Positions 9,166 to 18,319 of a stretch of DNA of 29,181 nt are shown piece by piece. Source of the stretch: a virus; the IMG/VR virus record IMGVR_UViG_3300032093_000622, positions 1 to 29,181 of that record, one strand, 5' to 3'. The first letter of the stretch is position 1, and each line of letters starts with the position of its first letter. The translations under genes were made by a program, and so were the position numbers. The notes beneath the pieces were generated by a model that did not search any database, was not told the DNA's origin, and was given only the letters and a program-made list of their open reading frames with translations.

Positions 9166-12100
9166 TCAATACTCCCCTTGGTGTGGCAGGTCGATTGGCC
9201 TGATTGCGTCACGCCCCATCTGGAGCATGTCCACCGTGTTTTCAGCTATCCGCTTCCTCCTGGTGTTCCATTCGTAGAGAAAGTCGTTGCCGATCTTGCG
9301 CAGATCAAGCTGGAACGGCAGGGGCAAATCCCAGATCTTTGCTTCGCCAGACGCTCCGGCGCGTTCCTTATCAAGGAAGAGGAACACTTGCTGTTTCAGG
9401 GCCCTGCGCGTCTTGTCATCCACGAAAATCGATAAATCAATTTTGTCCCTGACAAACACGTCGCCTGGCGCGGACGCAAATGCGCCGGCCTTTCTGGCCT
9501 CTCGAGCCCAAGCATCAATTTGAGGCTTTAGCGCCTCCTTGAACTGGCGTTCGGTAGGAGCCGTGACCCGACTCCTTGGGTTGGGATTGGTGTTGTTTAG
9601 GCGCTGCTTGTTCTCTGCCTCAATAGGGTTCCAGCTGTCAATTACCTCACGGATCTTCTGGTTCCTTTTGATTGCCTCTTCATGGAGCCGCGGATCAATC
9701 TTGAGATCTTTTTTCTCCAGCCTCCAGTAGCCAGGCCCGTTTGGCAGGCTGCGCCTGTCAGGGTCCATCGGCCTTCCGGCCTGCTGGAACATCCGCCGCA
9801 TTGGCAGCGGCTGCAGCCCGGCCACGTCCTCAAAACCGCCTTGCTGAGTCAGTTGCGCCGCTAGCTGATCGCCGAGCTGTGTGTTCGGCTCAACAGCAGA
9901 GCGACGCCCCACCTCGCCGCCATTGCGCTTGTACGACTCCCAGATCGCTTGGGTGTACTCAGCGATGGATGGATAGCGCCGGCCTTTGTAGAACTGCGGC
10001 TTGGTGTCGTTCCAGAGCTTCGCCTGCCCGGAGTACCAGACAGCCGCTGCTCGCCGAATCGCTTGTTCTCCGCTGTACCCGGCCGACTGCTGATCGGCAA
10101 GCATGTCGCGGAACCGGCCATTAACCACCGCATCCTGCGCATTGCGATCACGTAAGAACTGCTGTGGTGTTAGCCGTCTTCCCAGATACTTCTGCGTCCA
10201 AGGCCCTACGTTCTCCGGCATGACTTGGCCAATGCCAAGCGCCCCAGAGTCCGGGTTCACGGCGCTGTAGTTGCCGCCTGATTCCTTGCCAATGATCGCA
10301 GCGCGAAAGGCGCCGATGCTTCCTGTCGGCGCTGGCTGGCCGCCAGATGGTGCTGACAAAGATGGCGGCAGCGTTGCTGCAGCGGCGGGCGGCGTGAGTA
10401 TCCGCATGAGCCAGCCACCAGGCCGCAGTGGGTTGTACCCAACCGGCAGCATCCCCAGCCCTGAACCCTGCAGGCTGGGCAGTTGGCTGCTCGACACCGT
10501 GTTGTTCGCACGAGATTGCTTGACCTTCTCCTGCAGCCAGCGCGTGGCATCACCGTTGGGATCGAGCTTCGGGTAGAAGCGCAGTTGCTCGAGCAGGTAG
10601 CGGAACGTGCTGGTGTTGGCACGCTTCGCCAGGTTGTAGAGCTCAGCGCTCACCGGCTTGTTGCCCTGCAGGTTGACCAGCTCGGACCGCAGCCACTGGC
10701 CGTCCATCACCGGCCGGCGCTGATAGGTGCGAATCGTCTCGTCAGACAGCGATGCGGCACCAGCCTTGGGCACCCCGCGAGCAGCGGCAGGGTCAGTGCC
10801 AACGGTGCGTGGCCCAACCTCGCCAGGTTTACGGCCAGTGAGCTCGGTCATCACCTTGGCCCACTCCGGTGTTTTGCGCACCGCCGCCTCGGCCTCAGCC
10901 ATCACCACGCTGCGGGCAGCAGGACTCATCACCTGCCCAGGCCGTTCGGCCTTCCAGGAGCGAATCGCCTTGGACAGCTCCCTCTCGTAGAGGTTGGTGA
11001 GCCGGTTGGCGGCAGCCGTCAGCTTGGTGTTCTGATAAGCCGCTGAGATCGCCGCTGTTGCTGTCGCACCACCCGACAGCTGCTGCGCCACCACCTGGGC
11101 CAACGCATCACCGCTGCGGCCATTCACCTTCTGCTGGCTCTTGAGCTCACGCACGGCCTGGCTGTCGAGATCCTGCAGCACTGCTGCTGTGACCTTCTCC
11201 TTCACGCCAGGGTCAAACTCGGCCGCCGAATCACGGGCCTTGTTGATGGCAGCCACCATGCGCTGGTAGTCATCGCGCCGCCCCTCGGGGGTGGGGTTGA
11301 GACTGGCGATCTGCCTGGCCTGTTGCAGGGCGTTCTTGTAGGCGCCAGGGTCATCGGTCCAGGTGCTCGGCCCGACCGCTTCCATCTGAACGATGAAGTC
11401 CTCCACCTGGAATGGATCAGGGGGCCGCACCACCTGGGTGAACTCGCTTTGATCTTTGGCCCGCTGGGCGATGTACTCCTCAGGCTTGAGGTAGCCCATA
11501 CCCAGGGCTTGATTGCGGAACTCGAGCAGTGCTGCCGGATAGCCGGGGTCCGCCGGATCGAATTGGCCAGGGCCTGAGTACCAGAGCCGATCGAGCGTCA
11601 GCTCGATGTTCTTCTGCCGCAGATCGTGTGTCTTCTGCACAGCTTCCTGTCCGCGCACCTGCAGTTCGAGGGTCTCGAACGGGGCCATCGCGCCCCAGGT
11701 CGGCCGCTTCTCGTAGGGCATGGACGGGTCGCCGGCCCTGATGTTCTGCAGCACCGCACCGGCAACCGGGTCGCTGCCGTAGGTGCCGATGATCTGCTCG
11801 CGCAGGAACTGCACCGTGCGCTTGCGGGCATCGGGGGCCAGCAGCTTCAGCTGTTGATCCAGCGCAAACGTGATCGCCGCAGCGCCGTATTGGGTGAACT
11901 CAGGAGTGCCGGGCTTGAAGGTGACGCCTTGATGCGTGTAGCCCTTGGTCATCAAGTCCTCCATCACTGCGGCCGTTGCGGCCACCGTGCTGTTGCGGGT
12001 CGATTCCTCAACAGCTGTGTCGTAGAACTTGCGCTGCTTGTCGCGGTATTGATCCCAGGCCTGGTTGAGCTTGGGGGTCACATAGAACTGCACCTCTGGT

Positions 12101-12723
12101 TCGTCACCCGTCAGCTGAAACCGGTTGAGCACCTGTGACGTCAGCTGCACCTGGCGCTTGGTGAGCTCTGGGCTGTCAGGACGCAGGGTGCCGAGCATCC
12201 CGGCATTGGCGGTCAGGTCGTCTTCCAGTGCATTGGAGATCTCAGAGCCGGCCAACTGCGCCAGGGCCCGCCGACGGCCGATCAGCTTCCACGGGTTCGA
12301 CTCGTTGAGCAGCTGAGCAGCAACCGGGTCCACCTTCTCCAGCTGCCCGATCTGGCTGGCTGCATCAGCAGCACCGGCCTCGGCCTGCACCTGCAGCGAG
12401 AGCGTGGCTTTCGCCTGCTGGTTCTTCAGCTCGGCGTAGTACCCCTCCTCGATCTGGCCTTTGCGCAGCGACAGATAGCCCTGCCCGGCGACATCCATCA
12501 ACGCCTTGTTGAACGGCGCCAGCGCAGTGGCGAGCTGCTCGTATTGGTTGAAGCCAGCGACATTGCCGCGCGATCCGATCTGAATCGTGCTGATCCCGCT
12601 CGGGTTGTCGAGCTGCACTGGCCTGGCCGGCGCAGCAGGCTCCGGTTGCGCCGCCTGAACAAAGGCCCCGATCGGCCGGGCGACCGGCGTGATCTGACCA
12701 AGGGGAAGGTTCCTGTCTGCCAT
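9166..12723 (-). CDS. Internal virion protein with lytic transglycosylase (SLT) domain
   Basis: A 1185-residue protein after the gp14 homologue. Residues about 801-935 are a soluble lytic transglycosylase (goose-lysozyme-like) domain. It starts with GKESGGNYSAVNPDSGALGI, where E814 is the expected catalytic glutamate, followed by GQVMPENVGPWTQKYLG and ending near EYTQAIWESYKR. Such domains cleave peptidoglycan locally so that the ejection channel can cross the wall. In T7 the domain is at the N-terminus of gp16; here it lies two thirds along the first large ORF after gp14. The N-terminal 750 residues are long and helical, like gp15-type core proteins, and a Pro/Ala-rich linker (about 777-800) precedes the enzyme domain. 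It is spaced 6 bp from gp14 and 3 bp from the next gene. Confidence 0.85.
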   Translation of the reverse strand: MADRNLPLGQITPVARPIGAFVQAAQPEPAAPARPVQLDNPSGISTIQIGSRGNVAGFNQYEQLATALAPFNKALMDVAGQGYLSLRKGQIEEGYYAELKNQQAKATLSLQVQAEAGAADAASQIGQLEKVDPVAAQLLNESNPWKLIGRRRALAQLAGSEISNALEDDLTANAGMLGTLRPDSPELTKRQVQLTSQVLNRFQLTGDEPEVQFYVTPKLNQAWDQYRDKQRKFYDTAVEESTRNSTVAATAAVMEDLMTKGYTHQGVTFKPGTPEFTQYGAAAITFALDQQLKLLAPDARKRTVQFLREQIIGTYGSDPVAGAVLQNIRAGDPSMPYEKRPTWGAMAPFETLELQVRGQEAVQKTHDLRQKNIELTLDRLWYSGPGQFDPADPGYPAALLEFRNQALGMGYLKPEEYIAQRAKDQSEFTQVVRPPDPFQVEDFIVQMEAVGPSTWTDDPGAYKNALQQARQIASLNPTPEGRRDDYQRMVAAINKARDSAAEFDPGVKEKVTAAVLQDLDSQAVRELKSQQKVNGRSGDALAQVVAQQLSGGATATAAISAAYQNTKLTAAANRLTNLYERELSKAIRSWKAERPGQVMSPAARSVVMAEAEAAVRKTPEWAKVMTELTGRKPGEVGPRTVGTDPAAARGVPKAGAASLSDETIRTYQRRPVMDGQWLRSELVNLQGNKPVSAELYNLAKRANTSTFRYLLEQLRFYPKLDPNGDATRWLQEKVKQSRANNTVSSSQLPSLQGSGLGMLPVGYNPLRPGGWLMRILTPPAAAATLPPSLSAPSGGQPAPTGSIGAFRAAIIGKESGGNYSAVNPDSGALGIGQVMPENVGPWTQKYLGRRLTPQQFLRDRNAQDAVVNGRFRDMLADQQSAGYSGEQAIRRAAAVWYSGQAKLWNDTKPQFYKGRRYPSIAEYTQAIWESYKRNGGEVGRRSAVEPNTQLGDQLAAQLTQQGGFEDVAGLQPLPMRRMFQQAGRPMDPDRRSLPNGPGYWRLEKKDLKIDPRLHEEAIKRNQKIREVIDSWNPIEAENKQRLNNTNPNPRSRVTAPTERQFKEALKPQIDAWAREARKAGAFASAPGDVFVRDKIDLSIFVDDKTRRALKQQVFLFLDKERAGASGEAKIWDLPLPFQLDLRKIGNDFLYEWNTRRKRIAENTVDMLQMGRDAIRPIDLPHQGEY

Positions 12724-12729
12724 TGATCG

Positions 12730-13563
12730 TTAGCCGGGTGTGCCGGGGCCGCTGGGGGATGAGGGCCTCTTCAGCCCTTTGACTGCGCCGGCCATCGAGA
12801 CGGCCGACTGCACGCCACCGAGCACTGCGGTGCCGATGTTCAGTGCCGCCGCTGCACCGCTTGGACCCGCACCCGTCATCGACGGAGGCGGTGGTGTCAG
12901 CAGTGTTGGCAGCGGAGCAAACGGTGGGATCGGGTCGATGTAGGGCTGCTCTTCGTAGAACTGCTGGCTGTTCCAGCGGTTCAGGTACTGGGCCACCTGG
13001 CCCGCTTGCTCCCGGGTGTACTGGCGAGTGCGCAGTCCGCGGTTGATCGACTGCAGCGTTTCGTAGTCACCTACCTGGCGGGCATAGTCGTTGACGATGC
13101 GATCAACGGACCGGCCTTCCTGGCCCATGGCCTGCACAGATGCCCGCGCCTGCAGCGCTCTCCAGCGGTATTGCTGCATCGCCACGGCTTCTTGCATCGA
13201 GGCCTCCTGGAAGGCCTGGCTCATCGCATCGCTGTCTTGGATGTAGGCAGCACCAGCAGCGGCACGGGTCTGCCCCACCACTTCTGCTTGGCGGATGCTC
13301 TTGACCAGCTCGAAGTTTCTCAGCGAGTTGGTGTAGGCCAGCTGCTGGTTGTAATTGACCGTCTCGGCCCAATACTTCTGCTGAGCATTGGCATCGGTGA
13401 TCCGAGCGTTAAAACCCGCCTGCCATTCGGCAAAACGCCCGTTGGCATCCTGGAAGGCCTTTTGATTTTCGTAGTCCTGGCGCTGGGCGGCATGGCTGGC
13501 GCCAGCCCCCAGGATCCCCATGCCCGCGTTGGCAACGCCAAACGCAATCGAAAACGGATCCAT
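12730..13563 (-). CDS. Internal virion protein (T7 gp14-like)
   Basis: A 277-residue protein in the gp14 position. It opens MDPFSIAFGVANAGMGILGA, a hydrophobic Gly/Ala helix typical of gp14. Long Gln/Ala-rich helices follow (residues about 25-200), then a Pro-rich stretch (residues about 205-230) and a short Ala/Gly C-terminus. T7 gp14 is 196 residues and forms the outer-membrane part of the ejection channel; the extra length here is mostly the Pro-rich tail. The start overlaps the gp13 stop as TGATG. Identification rests on the N-terminal signature, composition and synteny. Confidence 0.85.
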   Translation of the reverse strand: MDPFSIAFGVANAGMGILGAGASHAAQRQDYENQKAFQDANGRFAEWQAGFNARITDANAQQKYWAETVNYNQQLAYTNSLRNFELVKSIRQAEVVGQTRAAAGAAYIQDSDAMSQAFQEASMQEAVAMQQYRWRALQARASVQAMGQEGRSVDRIVNDYARQVGDYETLQSINRGLRTRQYTREQAGQVAQYLNRWNSQQFYEEQPYIDPIPPFAPLPTLLTPPPPSMTGAGPSGAAAALNIGTAVLGGVQSAVSMAGAVKGLKRPSSPSGPGTPG

Positions 13564-14009
13564 CAGCTTGCCCTCCAGAAGTGGCAGAACAGCTGAGCGC
13601 TGCGCCCCCGCGGGGCGGGCGTGTCGATCGTGAAGCCCAGGTGCTCAAGCCACCGCAACGTGGCCAGGTTGGATGCCAGAGCCCAGTTCTCAAGGCAGCC
13701 GGCCCCATCACGCAGCAGGCCATCGACCCACACCCTGCCGCCACGAATGAACTGGCGGCGATGGCTAGCTGTTGCGAGCAGCTTGTCGGTGCCCAGCAGC
13801 CAGATCAACGATCCATTGACGCCGCAGATGCCCACCGGCTCACCATCATCTGCATCTATGCAACGACAGATCGAGCTGCTTTTCCAGCTCCCAATCACGG
13901 CCTCTTCTCCTGTGATCCCATGGCTGTAGAGCACCTCAAGCTGATCTTGATAGCGGACCCGACTTGCAATGCGCTGCACCCGTGCAGTTGTTGGCTCAGA
14001 CCAGTTCAT
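13563..14009 (-). CDS. gp13-like protein with GNAT-type fold features
   Basis: A 148-residue protein between tail tube B and gp14, where T7 has gene 13. I chose the ATG at 14009 (MNWSEPTTARVQ) rather than an upstream in-frame start at 14048. It has AAGGAG six bases upstream and forms an ATGA overlap with the tail tube B stop. The central part (GEPVGICGVNGSLIWLLGTD) and the end (NLATLRWLEHLGFTID, then a short strand) follow the T7 gp13 pattern, which resembles GNAT acetyltransferases. T7 gp13 is 138 residues and is needed for assembly of the internal core but is not retained as a major virion component. Catalytic activity is not established for this family. Confidence 0.8.
   Translation of the reverse strand: MNWSEPTTARVQRIASRVRYQDQLEVLYSHGITGEEAVIGSWKSSSICRCIDADDGEPVGICGVNGSLIWLLGTDKLLATASHRRQFIRGGRVWVDGLLRDGAGCLENWALASNLATLRWLEHLGFTIDTPAPRGRSAQLFCHFWRAS
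13974..13987 (-). promoter_or_regulatory. CTGCAC motif at the start of gp13
   Basis: Coding-strand CTGCACGGGTGCAG, a perfect 6-bp inverted repeat around a 2-bp centre, beginning 22 bases inside the gp13 coding sequence. It is the most symmetric member of the motif family and lies near where T7 has phi13. Because it is within a gene it may be chance; the identity to the intergenic copies argues otherwise. Confidence 0.3.
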
Positions 14010-16510
14010 TGCAGGCTCCTTGCTTGACTTGTGATCAGGCCCACCCACTCGCAGGTACTGAACTTGCAGGGGTGGATGGTGTCGTTGTGGACCTCGACGA
14101 TGCAGTTCTCTCCCTTGCTTGCGATGGGGATCTGGAACACACCCTCGAAGTACCGCTTGTTCTCAAGGTCGTAGCCATTCGCCATTGCGCTACCCAGCGA
14201 GGAGTTGCGACTGCCGAGCACCGTGCCATCAAACTTGTAGAGCGCCATGTCACGGCGTTCTGCCATGACATAGACCTCGAAGTACGAGGTCTCGTGATAA
14301 CGGAGCTTGGCGTGACGAACCTGTGTCCGCTCGACGTTGGCTGCAGCCTTCCCGCCACCAACCTCCTTGTAGAGCTTGAAGCGAGTGAAGCGATACACGA
14401 AGTCGTAGACCTCACCGAAGAACACCGGTGCCGCAGACCAGTCGCCACTGGCCACGATCGTGTTGCCACTACTTGCTGATCCCAGCCGCACGCCGCCATT
14501 GCTGGTCATGCCATAACCAGACCAGGCCTGTGTTGGCGCCTTGATCGTGTACGGCAGCGTCCAGGTGGTCTGCTTGGTGGTGGCGTTGTAAGTGCCAGCC
14601 GCCACTCGAATCGCCGCCGGTGTTTCGGTGGTAGTTGAGATCCGCCTGTCCAGCAGCAGGGGGTAGGGATTGGGGGTGACGTCGCTGAGGCGATCTGCGA
14701 CCGGCATCTTCTCCAGCCACACCTCAGTGCCGTACTCCACCAGCAAATACATGATCTCCTGCACGCAGAGGATCTGCAGGATTCGATCAGCGCCATTGAG
14801 CTGCCAATGGCTCCAGCTGCTCTGTGCGCGTTCAGCGCCACCGCCGGTGTTGCGGTAGAAGTATTTGTAGACGTAGATGCGGTCGGTAAAACCGCTCTTG
14901 TCTGACACGGCAAACCAGCTGTTGCCCGTGTCGTTGGCCGTCAGCTTGAACACATCCGCTGGGATGTAGCTGCTCACGTAGCCGGTCAGATCAGACGCAT
15001 CAGCCACCAGCGCAGTTCCCGCACCGCGGACACTGAACTCACGGAACTGACTCCACTGGCCGTTGGCCTGACAGAAGATGATCGTGCCCTGCACCGGAAT
15101 TGGCCTGCAGTCAGGGTCGATCTCGTACTGGGTCAACACCGTGATCACGGCGCTGGCGGGGGTCAGGATGGTTTCGGCAGCGTTAAACCTGAACTGGATC
15201 TGGTCGGAGAAGATGATCAGCTCGTCCTGGTACGGGATCGCGTAACGCAGCACCGACACCCGGTTGTTGCTGGCCGTCAGGTCGATCGGATCCGTGTCCA
15301 GCACGGCAGTCACGGTCTCTGGGAAGAACTCGAAGAAGTCCCGGGTGCGGCTCAAGATGACGTTCTCATCTGCCAAGAAGCCCAGCCGGTTCTTGTAGAT
15401 GAAGACGTCCTGGATGGGATACCCAATGAAGCTGGGGTCCGGTGCGGTGTCGTAATCACCTGCAGTGCGTTCGCCCCAGGTGGGGATCGTTACGCCACCC
15501 TGGGTGCTGCCATTGGCCGGGCCGAAATAGAACGTGCCATTCGGCAGCCGCACCAGCAGGTGAGGCATCGTCGCCGGGTTGATCTTGTACTCAACTCCGG
15601 GGCTGACGGTCTCTTGCCATGAGCCCTCGCCAAAGGTGCCGGCGCCCGTGCGAGGAACAAAGCTGACGTAGTAGCCGTCGAACTTGTTGCCCGGATCGCC
15701 CACCACCTCAACCTGATAACCCTGGGGGGCAATGGTCGGAAGCTCGGTGAAGGCCTGAACGCTGCTGGTGATCGCCGTGATGTCAGCGTTGGCCCGGGCG
15801 TCAGACGCTGCAATCGTGATTGCACTCGAGGAGGTGAAGTGCAGCACGCTGCCTCTCCTCGAGATCGACACTCCACTCACACCACCCAGTGCCGACTGAA
15901 TGGCAGTGGCGATGTCCTCTGTGCTGATGCGGTTCTCAGTCGTGGTGCTGCCGCTCACCACAACCGGCGCCACTGGAGTTTGCACCGTGGCCTGGGTGCC
16001 GTTCACGTTGACCTTGTAGGTCTGGCCGTAGTTGGCAGCCTTCACCCACACCAGCGCTTCATGGTTTGCCGGCCTCGCAGTTGCTGGCGCCAGGCTTGGG
16101 TCCATCGCCGGCACCGCCTTCGTGTTCGAGATGAAGGTGTAGTCGGCAATCGTCGCCGCCCTGATGTCGCTCTTGGCGCTCACCACCGACGACAGGTAGC
16201 TGTAACCCGATGGCGCGTTGACGGTCTTCTCGTTGCCATCCAGATCGAAGACCTTGATGGCGGTCTTGCCAATCACCACCAGGTATTTCTCTCCTGCATC
16301 ACGCAGGATCTGATGGAAGTAGACGTCCCCGAAACTACTGTTGCTGACCTTGGCGATGACTTGCGTTGGCTCACGCTTGCGCAGCCCCTCTGCCAGGGAG
16401 CTCATCGCATTGATCTGTGTCTCGCCTTGGCTGGGTTCGCGCTGCGCGTCGGGCTGCTGGCTAATCCCCTGAATCAGGTTGGGGATCGTGTAGCTGACGA
16501 GGTTAGCCAC
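14006..16510 (-). CDS. Tail tubular protein B / nozzle (T7 gp12-like)
   Basis: An 834-residue nozzle protein; T7 gp12 is 794 residues. The N-terminus, MANLVSYTIPNLIQGISQQP, is the family signature. Further family-typical segments are AEGLRKREPTQVIAKV, VYVYK-type strands, FIYKNRLGFLADENVILSRT near residue 375 and DLTASNNRVSVLRYAIPYQD. Six copies form the distal tail nozzle that docks fibres to the portal-adaptor complex and gates DNA release. It overlaps the end of tail tube A by 8 bp and ends in an ATGA overlap with gp13. Confidence 0.96.
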   Translation of the reverse strand: MANLVSYTIPNLIQGISQQPDAQREPSQGETQINAMSSLAEGLRKREPTQVIAKVSNSSFGDVYFHQILRDAGEKYLVVIGKTAIKVFDLDGNEKTVNAPSGYSYLSSVVSAKSDIRAATIADYTFISNTKAVPAMDPSLAPATARPANHEALVWVKAANYGQTYKVNVNGTQATVQTPVAPVVVSGSTTTENRISTEDIATAIQSALGGVSGVSISRRGSVLHFTSSSAITIAASDARANADITAITSSVQAFTELPTIAPQGYQVEVVGDPGNKFDGYYVSFVPRTGAGTFGEGSWQETVSPGVEYKINPATMPHLLVRLPNGTFYFGPANGSTQGGVTIPTWGERTAGDYDTAPDPSFIGYPIQDVFIYKNRLGFLADENVILSRTRDFFEFFPETVTAVLDTDPIDLTASNNRVSVLRYAIPYQDELIIFSDQIQFRFNAAETILTPASAVITVLTQYEIDPDCRPIPVQGTIIFCQANGQWSQFREFSVRGAGTALVADASDLTGYVSSYIPADVFKLTANDTGNSWFAVSDKSGFTDRIYVYKYFYRNTGGGAERAQSSWSHWQLNGADRILQILCVQEIMYLLVEYGTEVWLEKMPVADRLSDVTPNPYPLLLDRRISTTTETPAAIRVAAGTYNATTKQTTWTLPYTIKAPTQAWSGYGMTSNGGVRLGSASSGNTIVASGDWSAAPVFFGEVYDFVYRFTRFKLYKEVGGGKAAANVERTQVRHAKLRYHETSYFEVYVMAERRDMALYKFDGTVLGSRNSSLGSAMANGYDLENKRYFEGVFQIPIASKGENCIVEVHNDTIHPCKFSTCEWVGLITSQARSLQ

Positions 16511-17162
16511 GCAGATACCCCCGGTTCCTGCCCAGCAGACCCATGCCCGGCGAGTAGGTCGGCATCGGCCTGAGCCCCGGGCCGCCGGTCAGGCTGTTGG
16601 GCTGGGCCTGCTCGATCTCAACGCGCTGCAATTCCACCAGCGCCATCTGTTCATCCAACGCGGTGTATTTGAAGATCGCGTCAGAGCCCAGCACCCGGTT
16701 GCTAAACACCCGCGCTGAACGGATCACGATCCAGCGGTTGAACGCCTCCGGGCACTCGTCCCAGGGCAGAAGCCAGACCACATCCGCTTCAAGGCTGGGG
16801 ATGTCTGCGCCCAGGATGTAGCTGCGCTTCTCGCGGTCATACACCCGTTGGCCGCGCAGCTGGAAACGCCCGGCCCACTGGTAGGCATCAGGGGCAAAGG
16901 AGACGACGTTGGCCGGCACCACGATCTGATTGGTGCCGGCGTCCTTTACGAACTCGTAGGCCTGTTCACTGTTCCAGCTCCAGCCTCTTGTCTGTCCTTC
17001 TTTGTGGAACTCGAGGATGGTGCGCTCAGCCATGGTTGCTTCCACAACCTGCTGGTTCTCAAGGCTGTTGACCGGCTGCTCGCCAATGTTCTGCAGGCAG
17101 ATGTTGACCGCCTCAAGCAGGGTCGTCCTGCCAGGTGTGTTTCCCTGATTTGCGAGGCCCAT
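16503..17162 (-). CDS. Tail tubular protein A / adaptor (T7 gp11-like)
   Basis: A 219-residue adaptor; T7 gp11 is 196 residues. The family pattern is visible in LLEAVNICLQNIGEQPVNSLE and in the ILEFHKEGQTRGWSWNSE block. Twelve copies form the ring between portal and nozzle. The ATG at 17162 gives the same spacing to the LEAVN block as in T7. No clear Shine-Dalgarno sequence precedes it; instead a CTGCAC dyad lies 8 bp upstream, so initiation or regulation here may be unusual. Confidence 0.94.
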   Translation of the reverse strand: MGLANQGNTPGRTTLLEAVNICLQNIGEQPVNSLENQQVVEATMAERTILEFHKEGQTRGWSWNSEQAYEFVKDAGTNQIVVPANVVSFAPDAYQWAGRFQLRGQRVYDREKRSYILGADIPSLEADVVWLLPWDECPEAFNRWIVIRSARVFSNRVLGSDAIFKYTALDEQMALVELQRVEIEQAQPNSLTGGPGLRPMPTYSPGMGLLGRNRGYLRG

Positions 17163-17169
17163 CTGAGCA

Positions 17170-17183
17170 CTGCAGGGGTGCAG
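17170..17183 (-). promoter_or_regulatory. CTGCAC dyad upstream of tail tube A
   Basis: Coding-strand CTGCACCCCTGCAG, extended on both sides to a 6-bp perfect inverted repeat around CCCC (17169-17184). It lies between the capsid terminator and the tail tube A start, 8 bp from the ATG. It could restart transcription after the terminator. As RNA it could also form a small hairpin over the ribosome-binding region. Confidence 0.5.
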
Positions 17184-17205
17184 TCTTCATGCTATCGGCA
17201 GGCAC

Positions 17206-17237
17206 AAAAAAGCCCCCTGTTGAAGCTGACAGGGGGC
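17206..17237 (-). terminator. Intrinsic terminator after the major capsid gene
   Basis: On the coding strand an 8-bp GC-rich stem, CCCCCTGT pairing with ACAGGGGG across an 8-base loop, is followed closely by six T. It lies about 25 bp after the capsid stop codon. T7 has its main late terminator, T-phi, in the equivalent place after gene 10, where partial termination boosts capsid mRNA over tail mRNA. Confidence 0.88.
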
Positions 17238-17262
17238 CTAGGCCTCGTCCTCCGGACTAAGC

Positions 17263-18270
17263 CTATGGGAGTTCGATCACACCTGCACACTCAGCACGCA
17301 GGACACCCATGCCGATCGCCATACGGCTGACCATCAGGCTGGCCTGGTACATGATGTTGAAGTCGCCGCCCTGAGGGGTGACTTGCAGGCTGGGGCTGCG
17401 CAGGGTCAGCACACCGATGGCATCGCGGTGGAACACGATTGCCTTGTTCTTCGACAGATCCTGCTGATAAGCGGTGTTCTTGTCGTAGGTGCCGTTGGTG
17501 TAAGCAGCCTGGGTGACGTGGTTCGACTCGATCACGGGGATACCCTTCACGCGCAGCACACGGCCGCTGGCGAAAGATCCGTTCTCACCGCCGGCTCCAT
17601 TGAAGTCCGCGTTGATAGCGCGGGTGGAATCCAGCAGGACGTCGTACTCATCGGGACCCACGACACAGAGGAGATCCTCGGTGGGTACGTCCTTCTTCTT
17701 CATCGCCACCTTCAAGGCGCTGATCTTGGCGACCAGCTCATCGCCCTTGGCATTGGAGCTGGCAGCGGCATAGCCAGCCGAGAGGGTCTGGCTCTGGCCG
17801 ATGCGACCGGCGTTGCCGGCTTTGCTCAGGGGTTCAGTGGTGGTCTTGGCAGCGGCGTACAGCACACGAGCAGCACGCCGGTCCCATTCCCGGGCGAGGG
17901 CCTGGCCCAGCTGATGGGTGACGTCCTGGCGGACGTCGTAGTAATTCATCAGCTCGTCCAGGTCATAGATCACCTGGTCGGCAATCATTAGACCATCGAG
18001 GTTGATGATCTGCTCATTGCGGTCGCCGGGGCTGTTTGTGGCCCCCAGGATCGGGGTGCCAGGAACGTGGTAGCCGGCTTCTGCCTTGCCGCTGACGGGG
18101 AACGCAGCGGACTTGCCGCCGCGAATGTTGCGCTCACGCACCTTGCCCTTGAAGACGCAAGCGCGATCGAACGCAGACAGCAGCTCGGCAATACCGAGCT
18201 TGAGGAACAGGGCGTCAACTGCACCTGCGCCTTTAATTTGACCAATCCGGTCGAGAGAAGCGTTGGCCAT
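17263..18270 (-). CDS. Major capsid protein (T7 gp10-like)
   Basis: A 335-residue capsid protein of the HK97 fold family; T7 gp10A is 345 residues. T7-like blocks are seen in order: LFLKLGIAELLSAFDRACVF (residues about 21-40), RGGKSAAFPVSGKAEAGYH, NLDGLMIADQVIYDLDELMN, YYDVRQDVTHQLGQALARE, and a C-terminal YQASLMVSRMAIGMGVLR. The ATG has AAAGG four to five bases upstream. It is flanked upstream by two candidate promoter elements and downstream by an intrinsic terminator, the arrangement expected for the most highly expressed late gene. I see no sign of a frameshifted long form like T7 gp10B. Confidence 0.97.
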   Translation of the reverse strand: MANASLDRIGQIKGAGAVDALFLKLGIAELLSAFDRACVFKGKVRERNIRGGKSAAFPVSGKAEAGYHVPGTPILGATNSPGDRNEQIINLDGLMIADQVIYDLDELMNYYDVRQDVTHQLGQALAREWDRRAARVLYAAAKTTTEPLSKAGNAGRIGQSQTLSAGYAAASSNAKGDELVAKISALKVAMKKKDVPTEDLLCVVGPDEYDVLLDSTRAINADFNGAGGENGSFASGRVLRVKGIPVIESNHVTQAAYTNGTYDKNTAYQQDLSKNKAIVFHRDAIGVLTLRSPSLQVTPQGGDFNIMYQASLMVSRMAIGMGVLRAECAGVIELP

Positions 18271-18319
18271 TGGCCTTTAGGGATAGCGAGCTTCTGTCCG
18301 TTGTTTGGCTGAGCGGGGT

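Noticed and set aside
14010-14048. Longer gp13-like protein starting at 14048
   Set aside because: The ATG at 14009 has a strong AAGGAG and overlaps the previous stop as ATGA; the extra residues lie inside tail tube B in another frame and do not match the gp13 family.
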